From Calendula officinalis (lineage: Eukaryota > Streptophyta > Magnoliopsida > Asterales > Asteraceae), in the NCBI GenBank assembly GCA_963853835.1, contig OY970824.1, positions 47,083,104 through 47,147,103 of the forward strand: a stretch of 64,000 bases of DNA, read 5' to 3'. Shown one piece after another: positions 26,401 to 40,300 of this stretch. Numbering within the stretch: the first letter of the stretch is position 1; each line of letters starts with the position of its first letter. A program made the position numbers and the translations under genes. The notes beneath the pieces were generated by a model. That model did not search any database and was not told the DNA's origin. It was given only the letters and a program-made list of their open reading frames with translations.

Positions 26401-29400
26401 CTTCTGTCACACAGTCTTGGATATTGAAGAGTTCGGGCCGAAGAGTGATGTTCGGGCCGAATTGGTGTTCGGGCCGAAGTGGGATGGTCGGGCCGAAGTG
26501 GTGTTCGGGCCGAAGTTCGGTGTTCAGGCCGAGGATGATGTTCTGGCCGAGGTTGAAGTTCGGGCCGAGGTCGGAGTTCGGGCCGAAAATGAAGTTCGGG
26601 CCGTGAACAGTGAAGAGTTCGGGCCGAACTTGTTCTTGGCAGTGACGAACGAACCAGCTATTTTGGTTACTCGTGGGCGCGAAACGGACACCCGAGCAGA
26701 AAGTTATGAATGTTTTAGTATAGCACCTTTTGTCACACAATCTTGGATATTGAAGAGTTCGTGCCGAAGAGGGATGTTCGGGCCGAAGTGGTGTTCGGGC
26801 CGAAGTGGGATGTTCGGGCCGAAGTGGTGTTCGGGCCGAAGAGTGGTGTTCGGGCCGAAGTTCGGTGTTCGGGCCGAGGATGGTGTTCGGGCCGAGGTCG
26901 GAGTTCGGGCCGAGGTTGAAGTTCGGGCCGAGGTTGAAGTTCGGGCCGAAAATGAAGTTCGGGCCGGGAACAGTGAAGAGTTCGGGCCGAACTTGTTCTT
27001 GGCAGTGACAACGAACCAGCTATTTTGCTTACTCGTGGGCGTGAAACGGACACCCGAACTGAAAGTTATGAATGTTTTAGTATAGCACCTTTTGTCACAC
27101 AATCTTGGATATTGAAGTGTTCGGGCCGAAGAGTGATGTTCGAGCCGAAGTGGTGTTCGGGCCGAAGTGGTGTTCGGGCCGAAGTGGTGTTCGGGCCGAA
27201 GTTCGGTGTTCGGGCCGAGGATGATGTTCTGGCCGAGGTTGAAGTTCGGGCCGAGGTCGGAGTTCGGGCCGAAAATGAAGTTCGGGCCGGGAATAGTGAA
27301 GAGTTCGGGCCGAACTTGTTCTTGGCAGTGACGAACGAACCAGCTATTTTGGTTACTCGTGGGCGTGAAACGGACACCGAGCTGAAAGTTATGAATGTTT
27401 TAGTATAGCACCTTTTGTCACACAATCTTGGATATTGAAGAGTTCGTGCCGAAGAGGGATGTTCGGGCCGAAGTGGTGTTCGGGCCGAAGTGGGATGTTT
27501 GGGCCGAAGTGGTGTTCGGGCCGAAGTTCGGTGTTCGGGCCGAGCATGATGTTCGGGCCGAGGTTGAAGTTCGGGCCGGGGTCGGAGCTCGGGCCGAGGT
27601 TGAAGTTCGGGCCGAGGTTGAAGTTCGGGCCGAAAATGAAGTTCGGGCCGGGAACAGTGAAGAGTTCGGGCCGAACTTGTTCTTGGCAGTGACGAACGAA
27701 CCAGCTATTTTGGTTACTCGTGGGCGTGAAACGGACAACCGAGCTGAAAGTTATGAATGTTTTAGTATAGAACCTTTTGTCACACAATCTTGGATATTGA
27801 AGAGTTCGTGCCGAAGAGGGATGTTCGGGCCGAAGTGGTGTTCGGGCCGAAGTGGGATGTTCGGGCCGAAGTGGTGTTCGGGCCGAAGTTCGGTGTTCAG
27901 GCCGAGCATGATGTTCGGGCCGATGTCGGAGTTCGGGCCGAGGTCGGAGTTCGGGCCGAGGTTGAAGTTCGGGCCGAGGTTGAAGTTCGGGCCGAAAATG
28001 AAGTTCGGGCCGGGAATAGTGAAGAGTTCGGGCCGAACTTGTTCTTGGCAGTGACGAACAAACCAGCTATTTTGCTTACTCTTGGGCGTGAAACGGACAA
28101 CCGAACTGAAAGTTATGAATGTTTTATTATAGCACCTTTTGTCACACAATCTTGGATATTGAAGAGTTCGGGCCGAAGAGTGATGTTCGGGCCGAAGTGG
28201 TGTTCGGGCCGAAGTGGGATGTTCGGGCCGAAGTGTTGTTCGGGCCGAAGTTCGGTGTTCAGGCCGAGCATGATGTTCGGGCCGAGGTTGAAGTTCGGGC
28301 CGAGGTCGGAGTTCGGGCCGAGGTTGAAGTTCGGGCCGAGGTTGAAGTTCGGGCCGAAAATGAAGTTCGGGCCGGGAATAGTGAAGAGTTCGGGCCGAAC
28401 TTGTTCTTGGCAGTGACGAACGAACCAGCTATTTTGCTTACTCGTGGGCGTGAAACGGACACCCGAACTGAAAGTTATGAATGTTTTAGTATAGCACCTT
28501 TTGTCACACAATCTTGGATATTGAAGAGTTCGGGCCGAAGAGTGATGTTCGGGCCGAAGTGGTGTTCGGGCCGAAGTGGGATGTTCGGGCCGAAGTGGTG
28601 TTCGGGACGAAGTTCGGTGTTCGGGCCGAGCATGATGTTCGGGCCGAGGTTGAAGTTCGGGCCGAGGTCGGAGTTCGGGCTGAGGTTGAAGTTCGGGCCG
28701 AGATTGAAGTTCGGGCCGGGAACAGTGAAGAGTTCGGGCCGAACTTGTTCTTGGCAGTGACGAACGAACCAACTATTTTGCTTACTCTTGGGCGTGAAAC
28801 GGACACCCGAGCTGAAAGTTATGAATGTTTTAGTATAGCACCTTTTGTCACACAATCTTGGATATTGAAGAGTTCGGGCCGAAGAGGGATGTTCAGGCCG
28901 AAGTGGTGTTCGGGCTAAAGTGGGATGTTCGGGCCGAAGTGGTGTTCGGGCTGAAGTTCGGTGTTCGGGCCGAGAATGATGTTCGGGCCGAGGTCGTAGT
29001 TTGGGCCGAGGTTGAAGTTCGGGCCGAGGTTGAAGTTCGGGCCGAAAATGAAGTTCGGGCCGGGAACAGTGAAGAGTTCGGCCGAACTTGTTCTTGGCAG
29101 TGACGAACGAACCAGCTATTTTGGTTAATCGTGGGCGTGAAACGGACACCTGAGCTGAAAGTTATGAATGTTTTAATATAGCATCTTTTGTCACACAATC
29201 TTGGATATTGAAGAGTTCGGGCCAAAGAGGGATGTTCGGGCCGAAGTGGTGTTCGGGCCGAAGTGGGATGTTCGGGCCGAAGTGGTGTTTGGGCCGAAGT
29301 TCGGTGTTCGGGCCGAGGATGATGTTCGAGCCGAGGTTGAAGTTTGGGCCGAGGTCGGAGTTCGGGCCGAGGTTGAAGTTTGGGCCGAAAATGAAGTTCG

Positions 29401-29544
29401 GGCCGGGAATAGTGAAGAGTTCGGGCCGAACTTGTTCTTGGTAGTGACGAACGAACCAACTATTTTGCTTACTCGTGGGCGTGAAACGGACACCCGAACT
29501 GAAAGTTATGAATGTTTTAGTATAGCACCTTTTGTCACACAATC

Positions 29545-32500
29545 TTGGATATTGAAGAGTACGGGCCGAAGAGTGATGTTCGGGCCGAAGTGGTGTTCGG
29601 GCCGAAGTGGGATGTTCGGGCCGAAGTGGTGTTCGGGCCGAAGTTCGGTGTTCGGGCCGAGGATGATTGTCGGGCCGAGGTTGAAGTTCGGGCCGAGGTT
29701 GAAGTTCGGGCCGAGGTTGAAGTTCGGGCCGAAAATGAAGTTCGGGCCGGGAACATTGAAGAGTTTGGGCCGAACTTGTTCTTGGCAGTGACGAACGAAC
29801 CAGCTATTTTGCTTACTCGTGGGCGTGAAACGGACACCCGAACTGAAAGTTATGAATGTTTTAGTATAACACCTTTTGTCACACAATCTTGGATATTGAA
29901 GAGTTCGGGCCGAAGAGTGATGTTCGGGCCGAAGTGGTGTTCGGGCCGAAGTGGGATAGTCGGGCCGAAGTGGTGTTCGGGCCGAAGTTCGGTGTTCGGG
30001 CCGAGGATGATGTTCTGGCAGAGGTTGAAGTTCTGGCCGAGGTCGGAGTTCGGGCCGAAAATGAAGTTCGGGCCGGGAACAGTGAAGAGTTCGGGCCGAA
30101 CTTGTTCTTGGCAGTGACGAACGAACCAGCTATTTTAGTTACTCGTGGGCGTGAAACGGACACCCGAGCAGAAATTTATGAATGTTTTAGTATAGCACCT
30201 TTTGTCACACAATCTTGGATATTGAAGAGTTCGTGCCGAAGAGGGATGTTCGGGCCGAAGTGGTGTTCGGGCCGAAGTGGGATGTTCGGGCCGAAGTGGT
30301 GTTCGGGCCGAAGAGTGGTGTTCGGGCCGAAGTTCGGTGTTCGGGCCGAGGATGATGTTCGGGCCGAGGTCGGAGTTCGGGCCGAGGTTGAAGTTCGGGC
30401 CGAGGTTGAAGTTCGGGCCGAGGTTGAAGTTCGGGCCGAAAATGAAGTTCGGGCCGGGAATAGTGAAGAGTTCGGGCCGAACTTGTTCTTGGCAGTGACG
30501 AACGAACCAGCTATTTTGCTTACTCGTGGGCGTGAAACGGACACCCGAACTGAAAGTTATGAATGTTTTAGTATAGCACCTTTTGTCACACAATCTTGGA
30601 TATTGAAGAGTTCGGGCCGAAGAGTGATGTTCGGGCCGAAGTGGTGTTCGTGCCGAAGTGGGATGTTCGGGCCGAAGTGGTGTTCGGGCCGACGTTCGGT
30701 GTTCGGGCCGAGGATGATGTTCGGGCCGAGGTTGAAGTTCGGGCCGAGGTCGGAGTTCGGGCCGAGGTTGATGTTCGGGCCGAAAATGAAGTTCGGGCCG
30801 GGAACAGTGAAGAGTTCGGGCCGAACTTGTTCTTGGCAGTGATGAACGAACCATCTATTTTGGTTACTCGTGGGCGTGAAACGGACACCCGAGCTGAAAG
30901 TTATGATTGTTTTAGTATAGCACCTTTTGTCACACAATCTTGGATATTGAAGAGTTCGGGCCGAAGAGGGATGTTCGGGCCGAAGTGGTGTTCGGGCCGA
31001 AGTGGGATGTTCGGGCCGAAGTGGTGTTCGGGCCGAAGTTCGGTGTTCGAGCCGAGCATGATGTTCGGTCTGAGGTTGAAGTTCGGGCCGAGGTCGGAGT
31101 TCAGGCCGAGGTTGAAGTTCGGCCGAAAATGAAGTTCGGGCCGGGAACAGTGAAGAGTTCGGGCACCTTCTGTCACACAATCTTGGATATTGAAGAGTTC
31201 GGGCCGAAGAGTGATGTTCGGGCCGAAGTGGTGTTCGGGCCGAAGTGGGATGGTCGGGCCGAAGTGGTGTTCGGGCCGAAGTTCGGTGTTCGGGCCGAGG
31301 ATGATGTTCTGGCCGAGGTTGAAGTTCGGGCCGAGGTCGGAGTTCGGGCCGAAAATGAAGTTCGGGCCGGGAACAGTGAAGAGTTCGGGCCGAACTTGTT
31401 CTTGGCAGTGACGAACGAACCAGCTATTTTGGTTACTCGTGGGCGTGAAACGGACACCCGAGCAGAAAGTTATGAATGTTTTAGTATAGCACCTTTTGTC
31501 ACACAATCTTGGATATTGAAGAGTTCGTGCCGAAGAGGGATGTTCGGGCCGAAGTGGTGTTCGGGCCGAAGTGGGATGTTCGGGCCGAAGTGGTGTTCGG
31601 GCCGAAGAGTGGTGTTCGGGCCGAAGTTCGGTGTTCGGGCCGAGGATGATGTTCGGGCCGAGGTCGGAGTTCGGGCCGAGGTTGAAGTTCGGGCCGAGGT
31701 TGAAGTTCGGGCCGAGGTTGAAGTTCGGGCCGAAAATGAAGTTCGGGCCGGGAATAGTGAAGAGTTCGGGCCGAACTTGTTCTTGGCAGTGACGAACGAA
31801 CCAGCTATTTTGCTTACTCGTGGGCGTGAAACGGACACCCGAACTGAAAGTTATGAATGTTTTAGTATAGCACCTTTTGTCACACAATCTTGGATATTGA
31901 AGAGTTCGGGCCGAAGAGTGATGTTCGGGCCGAAGTGGTGTTCGGGCCGAAGTGGGATGTTCGGGCCGAAGTGGTGTTCGGGCCGAAGTTCGGTGTTCGG
32001 GCCGAGGATGATTGTCGGGCCGAGGTTGAAGTTCGGGCCGAGGTTGAAGTTCGGGCCGAGGTTGAAGTTCGGGCCGAAAATGAAGTTCGGGCCGGGAACA
32101 TTGAAGAGTTTGGGCCGAACTTGTTCTTGGCAGTGACGAACGAACCAGCTATTTTGCTTACTCGTGGGCGTGAAACGGACACCCGAACTGAAAGTTATGA
32201 ATGTTTTAGTATAACACCTTTTGTCACACAATCTTGGATATTGAAGAGTTCGGGCCGAAGAGTGATGTTCGGGCCGAAGTGGTGTTCGGGCCGAAGTGGG
32301 ATAGTCGGGCCGAAGTGGTGTTCGGGCCGAAGTTCGGTGTTCGGGCCGAGGATGATGTTCTGGCCGAGGTTGAAGTTCTGGCCGAGGTCGGAGTTCGGGC
32401 CGAAAATGAAGTTCGGGCCGGGAACAGTGAAGAGTTCGGGCCGAACTTGTTCTTGGCAGTGACGAACGAACCAGCTATTTTAGTTACTCGTGGGCGTGAA

Positions 32501-34234
32501 ACGGACACCCGAGCAGAAAGTTATGAATGTTTTAGTATAGCACCTTTTGTCACACAATCTTGGATATTGAAGAGTTCGTGCCGAAGAGGGATGTTCGGGC
32601 CGAAGTGGTGTTCGGGCCGAAGTGGGATGTTCGGGCCGAAGTGGTGTTCGGGCCGAAGAGTGGTGTTCGGGCCGAAGTTCGGTGTTCGGGCCGAGGATGA
32701 TGTTCGGGCCGAGGTCGGAGTTCGGGCCGAGGTTGAAGTTCGGGCCGAGGTTGAAGTTCGGGCCGAGGTTGAAGTTCGGGCCGAAAATGAAGTTCGGGCC
32801 GGGAATAGTGAAGAGTTCGGGCCGAACTTGTTCTTGGCAGTGACGAACGAACCAGCTATTTTGCTTACTCGTGGGCGTGAAACGGACACCCGAACTGAAA
32901 GTTATGAATGTTTTAGTATAGCACCTTTTGTCACACAATCTTGGATATTGAAGAGTTCGGGCCGAAGAGTGATGTTCGGGCCGAAGTGGTGTTCGTGCCG
33001 AAGTGGGATGTTCGGGCCGAAGTGGTGTTCGGGCCGAAGTTCGGTGTTCGGGCCGAGGATGATGTTCGGGCCGAGGTTGAAGTTCGGGCCGAGGTCGGAG
33101 TTCGGGCCGAGGTTGAAGTTCGGGCCGAAAATGAAGTTCGGGCCGGGAACAGTGAAGAGTTCGGGCCGAACTTGTTCTTGGCAGTGATGAACGAACCATC
33201 TATTTTGGTTACTCGTGGGCGTGAAACGGACACCCGAGCTGAAAGTTATGAATGTTTTAGTATAGCATCTTTTGTCACACAATCTTGGATATTGAAGCGT
33301 TCGGGCCGAAGAGGGATGTTCGGGCCGAAGTGGTGTTCGGGCCGAAGTGGGATGTTCGGGCCGAAGTGGTGTTCGAGCCGAAGTTCGGTGTTCGAGCCGA
33401 GCATGATGTTCGGTCTGAGGTTGAAGTTCGGGCCGAGGTCGGAGTTCAGGCCGAGGTTGAAGTTCGGGCCGAAAATGAAGTTCGGGCCGGGAACAGTGAA
33501 GAGTTCGGGCACCTTCTGTCACACAATCTTGGATATTGAAGAGTTCGGGCCGAAGAGTGATGTTCGGGCCGAAGTGGTGTTCGGGCCGAAGTGGGATGGT
33601 CGGGCCGAAGTGGTGTTCGGGCCGAAGTTCGGTGTTCGGGCCGAGGATGATGTTCTGGCCGAGGTTGAAGTTCGGGCCGAGGTCGGAGTTCGGGCCGAAA
33701 ATGAAGTTCGGGCCGGGAACAGTGAAGAGTTCGGGCCGAACTTGTTCTTGGCAGTGACGAACGAACCAGCTATTTTGGTTACTCGTGGGCGTGAAACGGA
33801 CACCCGAGCAGAAAGTTATGAATGTTTTAGTATAGCACCTTTTGTCACACAATCTTGGATATTGAAGAGTTCGTGCCGAAGAGGGATGTTCGGGCCGAAG
33901 TGGTGTTCGGCCGAAGTGGGATGTTCGGGCCGAAGTGGTGTTCGGGCCGAAGAGTGGTGTTCGGGCCGAAGTTCGGTGTTCGGGCCGAGGATGGTGTTTG
34001 GGCCGAGGTCGGAGTTCGGGCCGAGGTTGAAGTTCGGGCCGAGGTTGAAGTTCGGGCCGAGGTTGAAGTTCGGGCCGAAAATGAAGTTCGGGCCGGGAAC
34101 AGTGAAGAGTTCGGGCCGAACTTGTTCTTGGTAGTGACGAACGAACCAGCTATTTTGCTTACTCGTGGGCGTGAAACGGACACCCGAACTGAAAGTTATG
34201 AATGTTTTAGTATAGCACCTTTTGTCACACAATC
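29545..34234 (+). repeat. Higher-order tandem duplication, 2 x about 2345 bp (7 monomers each)
   Basis: Monomers at 29545, 29889, 30596 and 30940 match 31890, 32234, 32941 and 33285 at a constant offset of 2345. Shared private marks include GATGATTGTCGGGCC (about 29663 and 32008), GTGGGATAGTCGGGCC, and AGTATAACACC. Similar monomers occur again near 44.4-46.4 kb. Confidence 0.82.
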
Positions 34235-37200
34235 TTGGATATTGAAGAGTTCGGGCCGAAGAGGGATGTTCGGGCCGAAGTGGTGTTCGGGCCGAAGTGG
34301 GATGTTCGGGCCGAAGTGGTGTTCGGGCCGCAGTTCGGTGTTCAGGCCGAGCATGATGTTCGGGTCGAGGTTGAAGTTCGGGCCGAGGTCGGAGTTCGGG
34401 CCGAGGTTGAAGTTCGGGCCGAGGTTGAAGTTCGGGCCGAGGTTGAAGTTCGGGCCGAAAATGAAGTTCGGGCCGGGAACAGTGAAGAGTTCGGGCCGAA
34501 CTTGTTCTTGGCAGTGACGAACGAACCGGCTATTTTGGTTACTCGTGGGCGTGAAACGGACACCCGAGCTGAAAGTTATGAATGTTTTAGTATATCACCT
34601 TTTGTCACAAAATCTTGGATATTGAAGAGTTCGGGCCGAAGAGGGATGTTCCGGCCGAAGTGGTGTTCGGGCCGAAGTGGGATGTTCGGGCCGAAGTGGT
34701 GTTCGGGCTGAAGTTCGGTGTTCGGGCCGAGAATGATGTTCGGGCCGAGGTCGGAGTTCGGGCCGAGGTTGAAGTTCGGGCCGAGGTTGAAGTTCGGGCC
34801 GAAAATGAAGTTCGGGCCGGGAACAGTGAAGAGTTCGGGCCGAACTTGTTCTTGGCAGTGACGAACGAACCGGCTATTTTGGTTACTCGTGGGCGTGAAA
34901 CGGACACCCGAGCTGAAAGTTATGAATGTTTTAGTATAGCACCTTTTGTCACAAAATCATGGATATTGAAGAGTTCCGGCCGAAGAGGGATGTTCCGGCC
35001 GAAGTGGTGTTCGGGCCGAAATGGGATGTTCGGGCCGAAGTGGTGTTCGGGCTGAAGTTCGGTGTTCGGGCCGAGGATGATGTTCGAGCCGAGGTTGAAG
35101 TTTGGGCCGAGGTTGGAGTTCGGGCCGAGGTTGAAGTTCGGGCCGAAAATGAAGTTCGGGCCGGGAACAGTGAAGAGTTCGGGCCGAACTTGTTCTTGGC
35201 AGTGACGAGCGAACCAACTATTTTGCTTACTCGTGGGCGTGAAACGGACACCCGAACTGAAAGTTATGAATGTTTTAGTATAGCACCTTTTGTCACACAA
35301 TCTTGGATATTGAAGAGTTCGGGCCGAAGAGTGATGTTCGGGCCGAAGTGGTGTTCGGGCCGAAGTGGGATGTTCGGGCCGAAGTGGTGTTCGGGCCGAA
35401 GTTCGGTGTTCGGGCCGAGGATGATGTTCGGGCCGAGGTTGAAGTTCGGGCCGAGTTCGGAGTTCGGGCCGAGGTTGAAGTTCGGGCCGAAAATGAAGTT
35501 CGGGCCGGGAACAGTGAAGAGTTCGGGCCGAACTTGTTCTTGGCAGTGACGAACGAACCAGCTATTTTGCTTACTCGTGGGCGTGAAACGGGCACCCGAA
35601 CTGAAAGTTATGAATGTTTTAGTATAGCACCTTTTGTCACACAATCTTGGATATTGAAGAGTTCGGGCCGAGGAGTGATGTTCGGGCCGAAGTGGTGTTC
35701 GGGCCGAAGTGGGATGTTCGGGCCGAAGTGGTGTTCGGGTCGAAGTTCGGTGTTCGGGCCGAGGATGATGTTCGGGCCGAGGTTGAAGTTCGGGCCGAGG
35801 TCGGAGTTCGGGCCGAGGTTGAAGTTCGGGCCGAGGTTGAAGTTCGGGCCGAAAATGAAGTTCGGGCCGGGAACAGTGAAGAGTTCGTGCCGAACTTGTT
35901 CTTGGCAGTGACGAACGAACCAGCTATTTTGATTACTCGTGGGCGTGAAACGGACACCCGAGCAGAAAGTTATGAATGTTTTAGTATAGCACCTTTTGTC
36001 ACACAATCTTGGATATTGAAGAGTTCGTGCCGAAGAGGGATGTTCGGGCCGAAGTGGTGTTCGGGCCGAAGTGGGATGTTCGGGCCGAAGTGGTGTTCGG
36101 GCCGAAGTTCGGTGTTCGGGCCGAGGATGATGTTCTGGCCGAGGTTGAAGTTCGGGCCGAGGTCGGAGTTCGGGCCGAAAATGAAGTTCGGGCCGGGAAC
36201 AGTGAAGAGTTCGGGCCGAACTTGTTCTTGGCAGTGACGAACGAACCAGCTATTTTGGTTACTCGTGGGCGTGAAACGGACACCCGAGCAGAAAGTTATG
36301 AATGTTTTAGTATAGCACCTTTTGTCACACAATCTTGGATATTGAAGAGTTCGTGCCGAAGAGGGATGTTCGGGCCGAAGTGGTGTTCGGGCCGAAGTGG
36401 GATGTTCGGGCCGAAGTGGTGTTCGGGCCGAAGAGTGGTGTACGGGCCGAAGTTCGGTGTTCGGGCCGAGGATGGTGTTCGGGCCGAGGTCGGAGTTCGG
36501 GCCGAGGTTGAAGTTCGGGCCGAGGTTGAAGTTCGGGCCGAGGTTGAAGTTCGGGCCGAAAATGAAGTTCGGGCCGGGAACAGTGAAGAGTTCGGGCCGA
36601 ACTTGTTCTTGGTAGTGACGAACGAACCAGCTATTTTGCTTACTCGTGGGCGTGAAACGGACACCCGAACTGAAAGTTATGAATGTTTTAGTATAGCACC
36701 TTTTGTCACACAATCTTGGATATTGAAGAGTTCGGGCCGAAGAGGGATGTTCGGGCCAAAGTGGTGTTCGGGCCGAAAATGAAGTTCGGGCCGGGAACAG
36801 TGAAGAGTTCGGGCCGAACTTGTTCTTGGCAGTGACGAACGAACCGGCTATTTTGGTTACTCGTGGGCGTGAAACGGACACCCGAGCTGAAAGTTATGAA
36901 TGTTTTAGTATATCACCTTTTGTCACAAAATCTTGGATATTGAAGAGTTCGGGCCGAAGAGGGATGTTCCGGCCGAAGTGGTGTTCGGGCCGAAGTGGGA
37001 TGTTCGGGCCGAAGTGGTGTTCGGGCTGAAGTTCGGTGTTCGGGCCGAGAATGATGTTCGGGCCGAGGTCGGAGTTCGGGCCGAGGTTGAAGTTCGGGCC
37101 GAGGTCGGAGTTCGGGCCGAGGTTGAAGTTCGGTCCGAGGTTGAAGTTCGGGCCGAAAATGAAGTTCGGGCCGGGAACAGTGAAGAGTTCGGGCCGAACT

Positions 37201-37312
37201 TGTTCTTGGCAGTGACGAACGAACCGGCTATTTTGGTTACTCGTGGGCGTGAAACGGACACCCGAGCTGAAAGTTATGAATGTTTTAGTATAGCACCTTT
37301 TGTCACACAATC

Positions 37313-40300
37313 ATGGATATTGAAGAGTTCCGGCCGAAGAGGGATGTTCCGGCCGAAGTGGTGTTCGGGCCGAAATGGGATGTTCGGGCCGAAGTGGTGT
37401 TCGGGCTGAAGTTCGGTGTTCGGGCCGAGGATGATGTTCGAGCCGAGGTTGAAGTTTGGGCCGAGGTTGGAGTTCGGGCCGAGGTTGAAGTTCAGGCCGA
37501 AAATGAAGTTCGGGCCGGGAACAGTGAAGAGTTCGGGCCGAACTTGTTCTTGGCAGTGACGAGCGAACCAACTATTTTGCTTACTCGTGGGCGTGAAACG
37601 GACACCCGAACTGAAAGTTATGAATGTTTTAGTATAGCACCTTTTGTCACACAATCTTGGATATTGAAGAGTTCGGGCCGAAGAGTGATGTTCGGGCCGA
37701 AGTGGTGTTCGGGCCGAAGTGGGATGTTCGGGCCGAAGTGGTGTTCGGGCCGAAGTTCGGTGTTCGGGCCGAGGATGATGTTCGGGCCGAGGTTGAAGTT
37801 CGGGCCGAGTTCGGAGTTCGGGCCGAGGTTGAAGTTCGGGCCGAAAATGTAGTTCGGGCCGGGAACAGTGAAGAGTTCGGGCCGAACTTGTTCTTGGCAG
37901 TGACGAACGAACCAGCTATTTTGCTTACTCGTGGGCGTGAAACGGGCACCCGAACTGAAAGTTATGAATGTTTTAGTATAGCACCTTTTGTCACACAATC
38001 TTGGATATTGAAGAGTTCGGGCCGAGGAGTGATGTTCGGGCCGAAGTGGTGTTCGGGCCGAAGTGGGATGTTCGGGCCGAAGTGGTGTTCGGGTCGAAGT
38101 TCGGTGTTCGGGCCGAGCATGATGTTCGGGCCGAGGTTGAAGTTCGGGCCGAGGTCGGAGTTCGGGCCGAGGTTGAAGTTCGGGCCGAGGTTGAAGTTCG
38201 GGCCGAAAATGAAGTTCGGGCCGGGAACAGTGAAGAGTTCGGGCCGAACTTGTTCTTGGCAGTGACGAACGAACCAGCTATTTTGCTTACTCGTGGGCGT
38301 GAAACGGACACCCGAACTGAAAGTTATGAATGTTTTAGTATAACACCTTTTGTCACACAATCTTGGATATTGAAGAGTTCGGGCCGAAGAGTTATGTTCG
38401 GGCCGAAGTGGTGTTCGGGCCGAAGTGGGATGTTCGGGCCGAAGTGGTGTTCGGGACGAAGTTCGGTGTTCGGGCCGAGCATGATGTTCGGGCCGAGGTT
38501 GAAGTTCGGGCCGAGGTCGGAGTTCGGGCTGAGGTTGAAGTTCGGGCCGAGATTGAAGTTCGGGCCGGGAACAGTGAAGAGTTCGGGCCGAACTTGTTCT
38601 TGGCAGTGACGAACGAACCAACTATTTTGCTTACTCTTGGGCGTGAAACGGACACCCGAGCTGAAAGTTATGAATGTTTTAGTATAGCACCTTTTGTCAC
38701 ACAATCTTGGATATTGAAGAGTTCGGGCCGAAGAGGGATGTTCCGGCCGAAGTGGTTTTCGGGCCTAAGTGGGATGTTCGGGCCGAAGTGGTGTTCGGGC
38801 TGAAGTTCGGTGTTCGGGCCGAGAATGATGTTCGGGCCGAGGTCGTAGTTCGGGCCGAGGTTGAAGTTCGGGCCGAGGTTGAAGTTCGGGCCGAAAATGA
38901 AGTTCGGGCCGGGAACAGTGAAGAGTTCGGCCGAACTTGTTCTTGGCAATGACGAACGAACCAGCTATTTTGGTTAATCGTGGGCGTGAAACGGACACCT
39001 GAGCTGAAAGTTATGAATGTTTTAATATAGCATCTTTTGTCACACAATCTTGGATATTGAAGAGTTCGGGCCAAAGAGGGATGTTCGGGCCGAAGTGGTG
39101 TTCGGGCCGAAGTGGGATGTTCGGGCCGAAGTGGTGTTTGGGCCGAAGTTCGGTGTTCGGGCCGAGGATGATGTTCGAGCCGAAGTTGAAGTTTGGGCCG
39201 AGGTCGGAGTTCGGGCCGAGGTTGAAGTTTGGGCCGAAAATGAAGTTCGGGCCGGGAATAGTGAAGAGTTCGGGCCGAACTTGTTCTTGGTAGTGACGAA
39301 CGAACCAACTATTTTGCTTACTCGTGGGCATGAAACGGACACCCGAACTGAAAGTTATGAATGTTTTAGTATAGCACCTTTTGTCACACAATCTTGGATA
39401 TTGAAGAGTTCGGGCCGAAGAGTGATGTTCGGGCCGAAGTGGGATGTTCGGGCCGAAGTGGTGTTCGGGCCGAATTTCGGTGTTCGGGCCGAGGATGATT
39501 CTCGGGCCGAGGTTGAAGTTCGGGCCGAGGTTGAAGTTCGGGCCGAGGTTGAAGTTCGGGCCGCAAATGAAGTTCGGGCCGGGAACATTGAAGAGTTTGG
39601 GCCGAACTTGTTCTTGGCAGTGACGAACGAACCAGCTATTTTGCTTACTCGTGGGCGTGAAACGGACACCCGAACTGAAAGTTATGAATGTTTTAGTATA
39701 ACACCTTTTGTCACACAATCTTGGAGATTGAAGAGTTCGGGCCGAAGAGTGATGTTCGGGCCGAAGTGGTGTTCGGGCCGAAGTGGGATAGTCGGGCCGA
39801 AGTGGTGTTCGGGCCGAAGTTCGGTGTTCGGGCCGAGGATAATGTTCTGGCCGAGGTTGAAGTTCTGGCCGAGGTCGGAGTTCGGGCCGAAAATGAAGTT
39901 CGGGCCGGGAACAGTGAAGAGTTCGGGCCGAACTTGTTCTTGGCAGTGACGAACGAACCAGCTATTTTAGTTACTCGTGGGCGTGAAACGGACACCCGAG
40001 CAGAAAGTTATGAATGTTTTAGTATAGCACCTTTTGTCACACAATCTTGGATATTGAAGAGTTCGTGCCGAAGAGGGATGTTCGGGCCGAAGTGGTGTTC
40101 GGGCCGAAGTGGGATGTTCGGGCCGAAGTGGTGTTTGGGCCGAAGTTCGGTGTTCGGGCCGAGGATGATGTTCGAGCCGAGGTTGAAGTTTGGGCCGAGG
40201 TCGGAGTTCGGGCCGAGGTTGAAGTTTGGGCCGAAAATGAAGTTCGGGCCGGGAATAGTGAAGAGTTCGGGCCGAACTTGTTCTTGGTAGTGACGAACGA

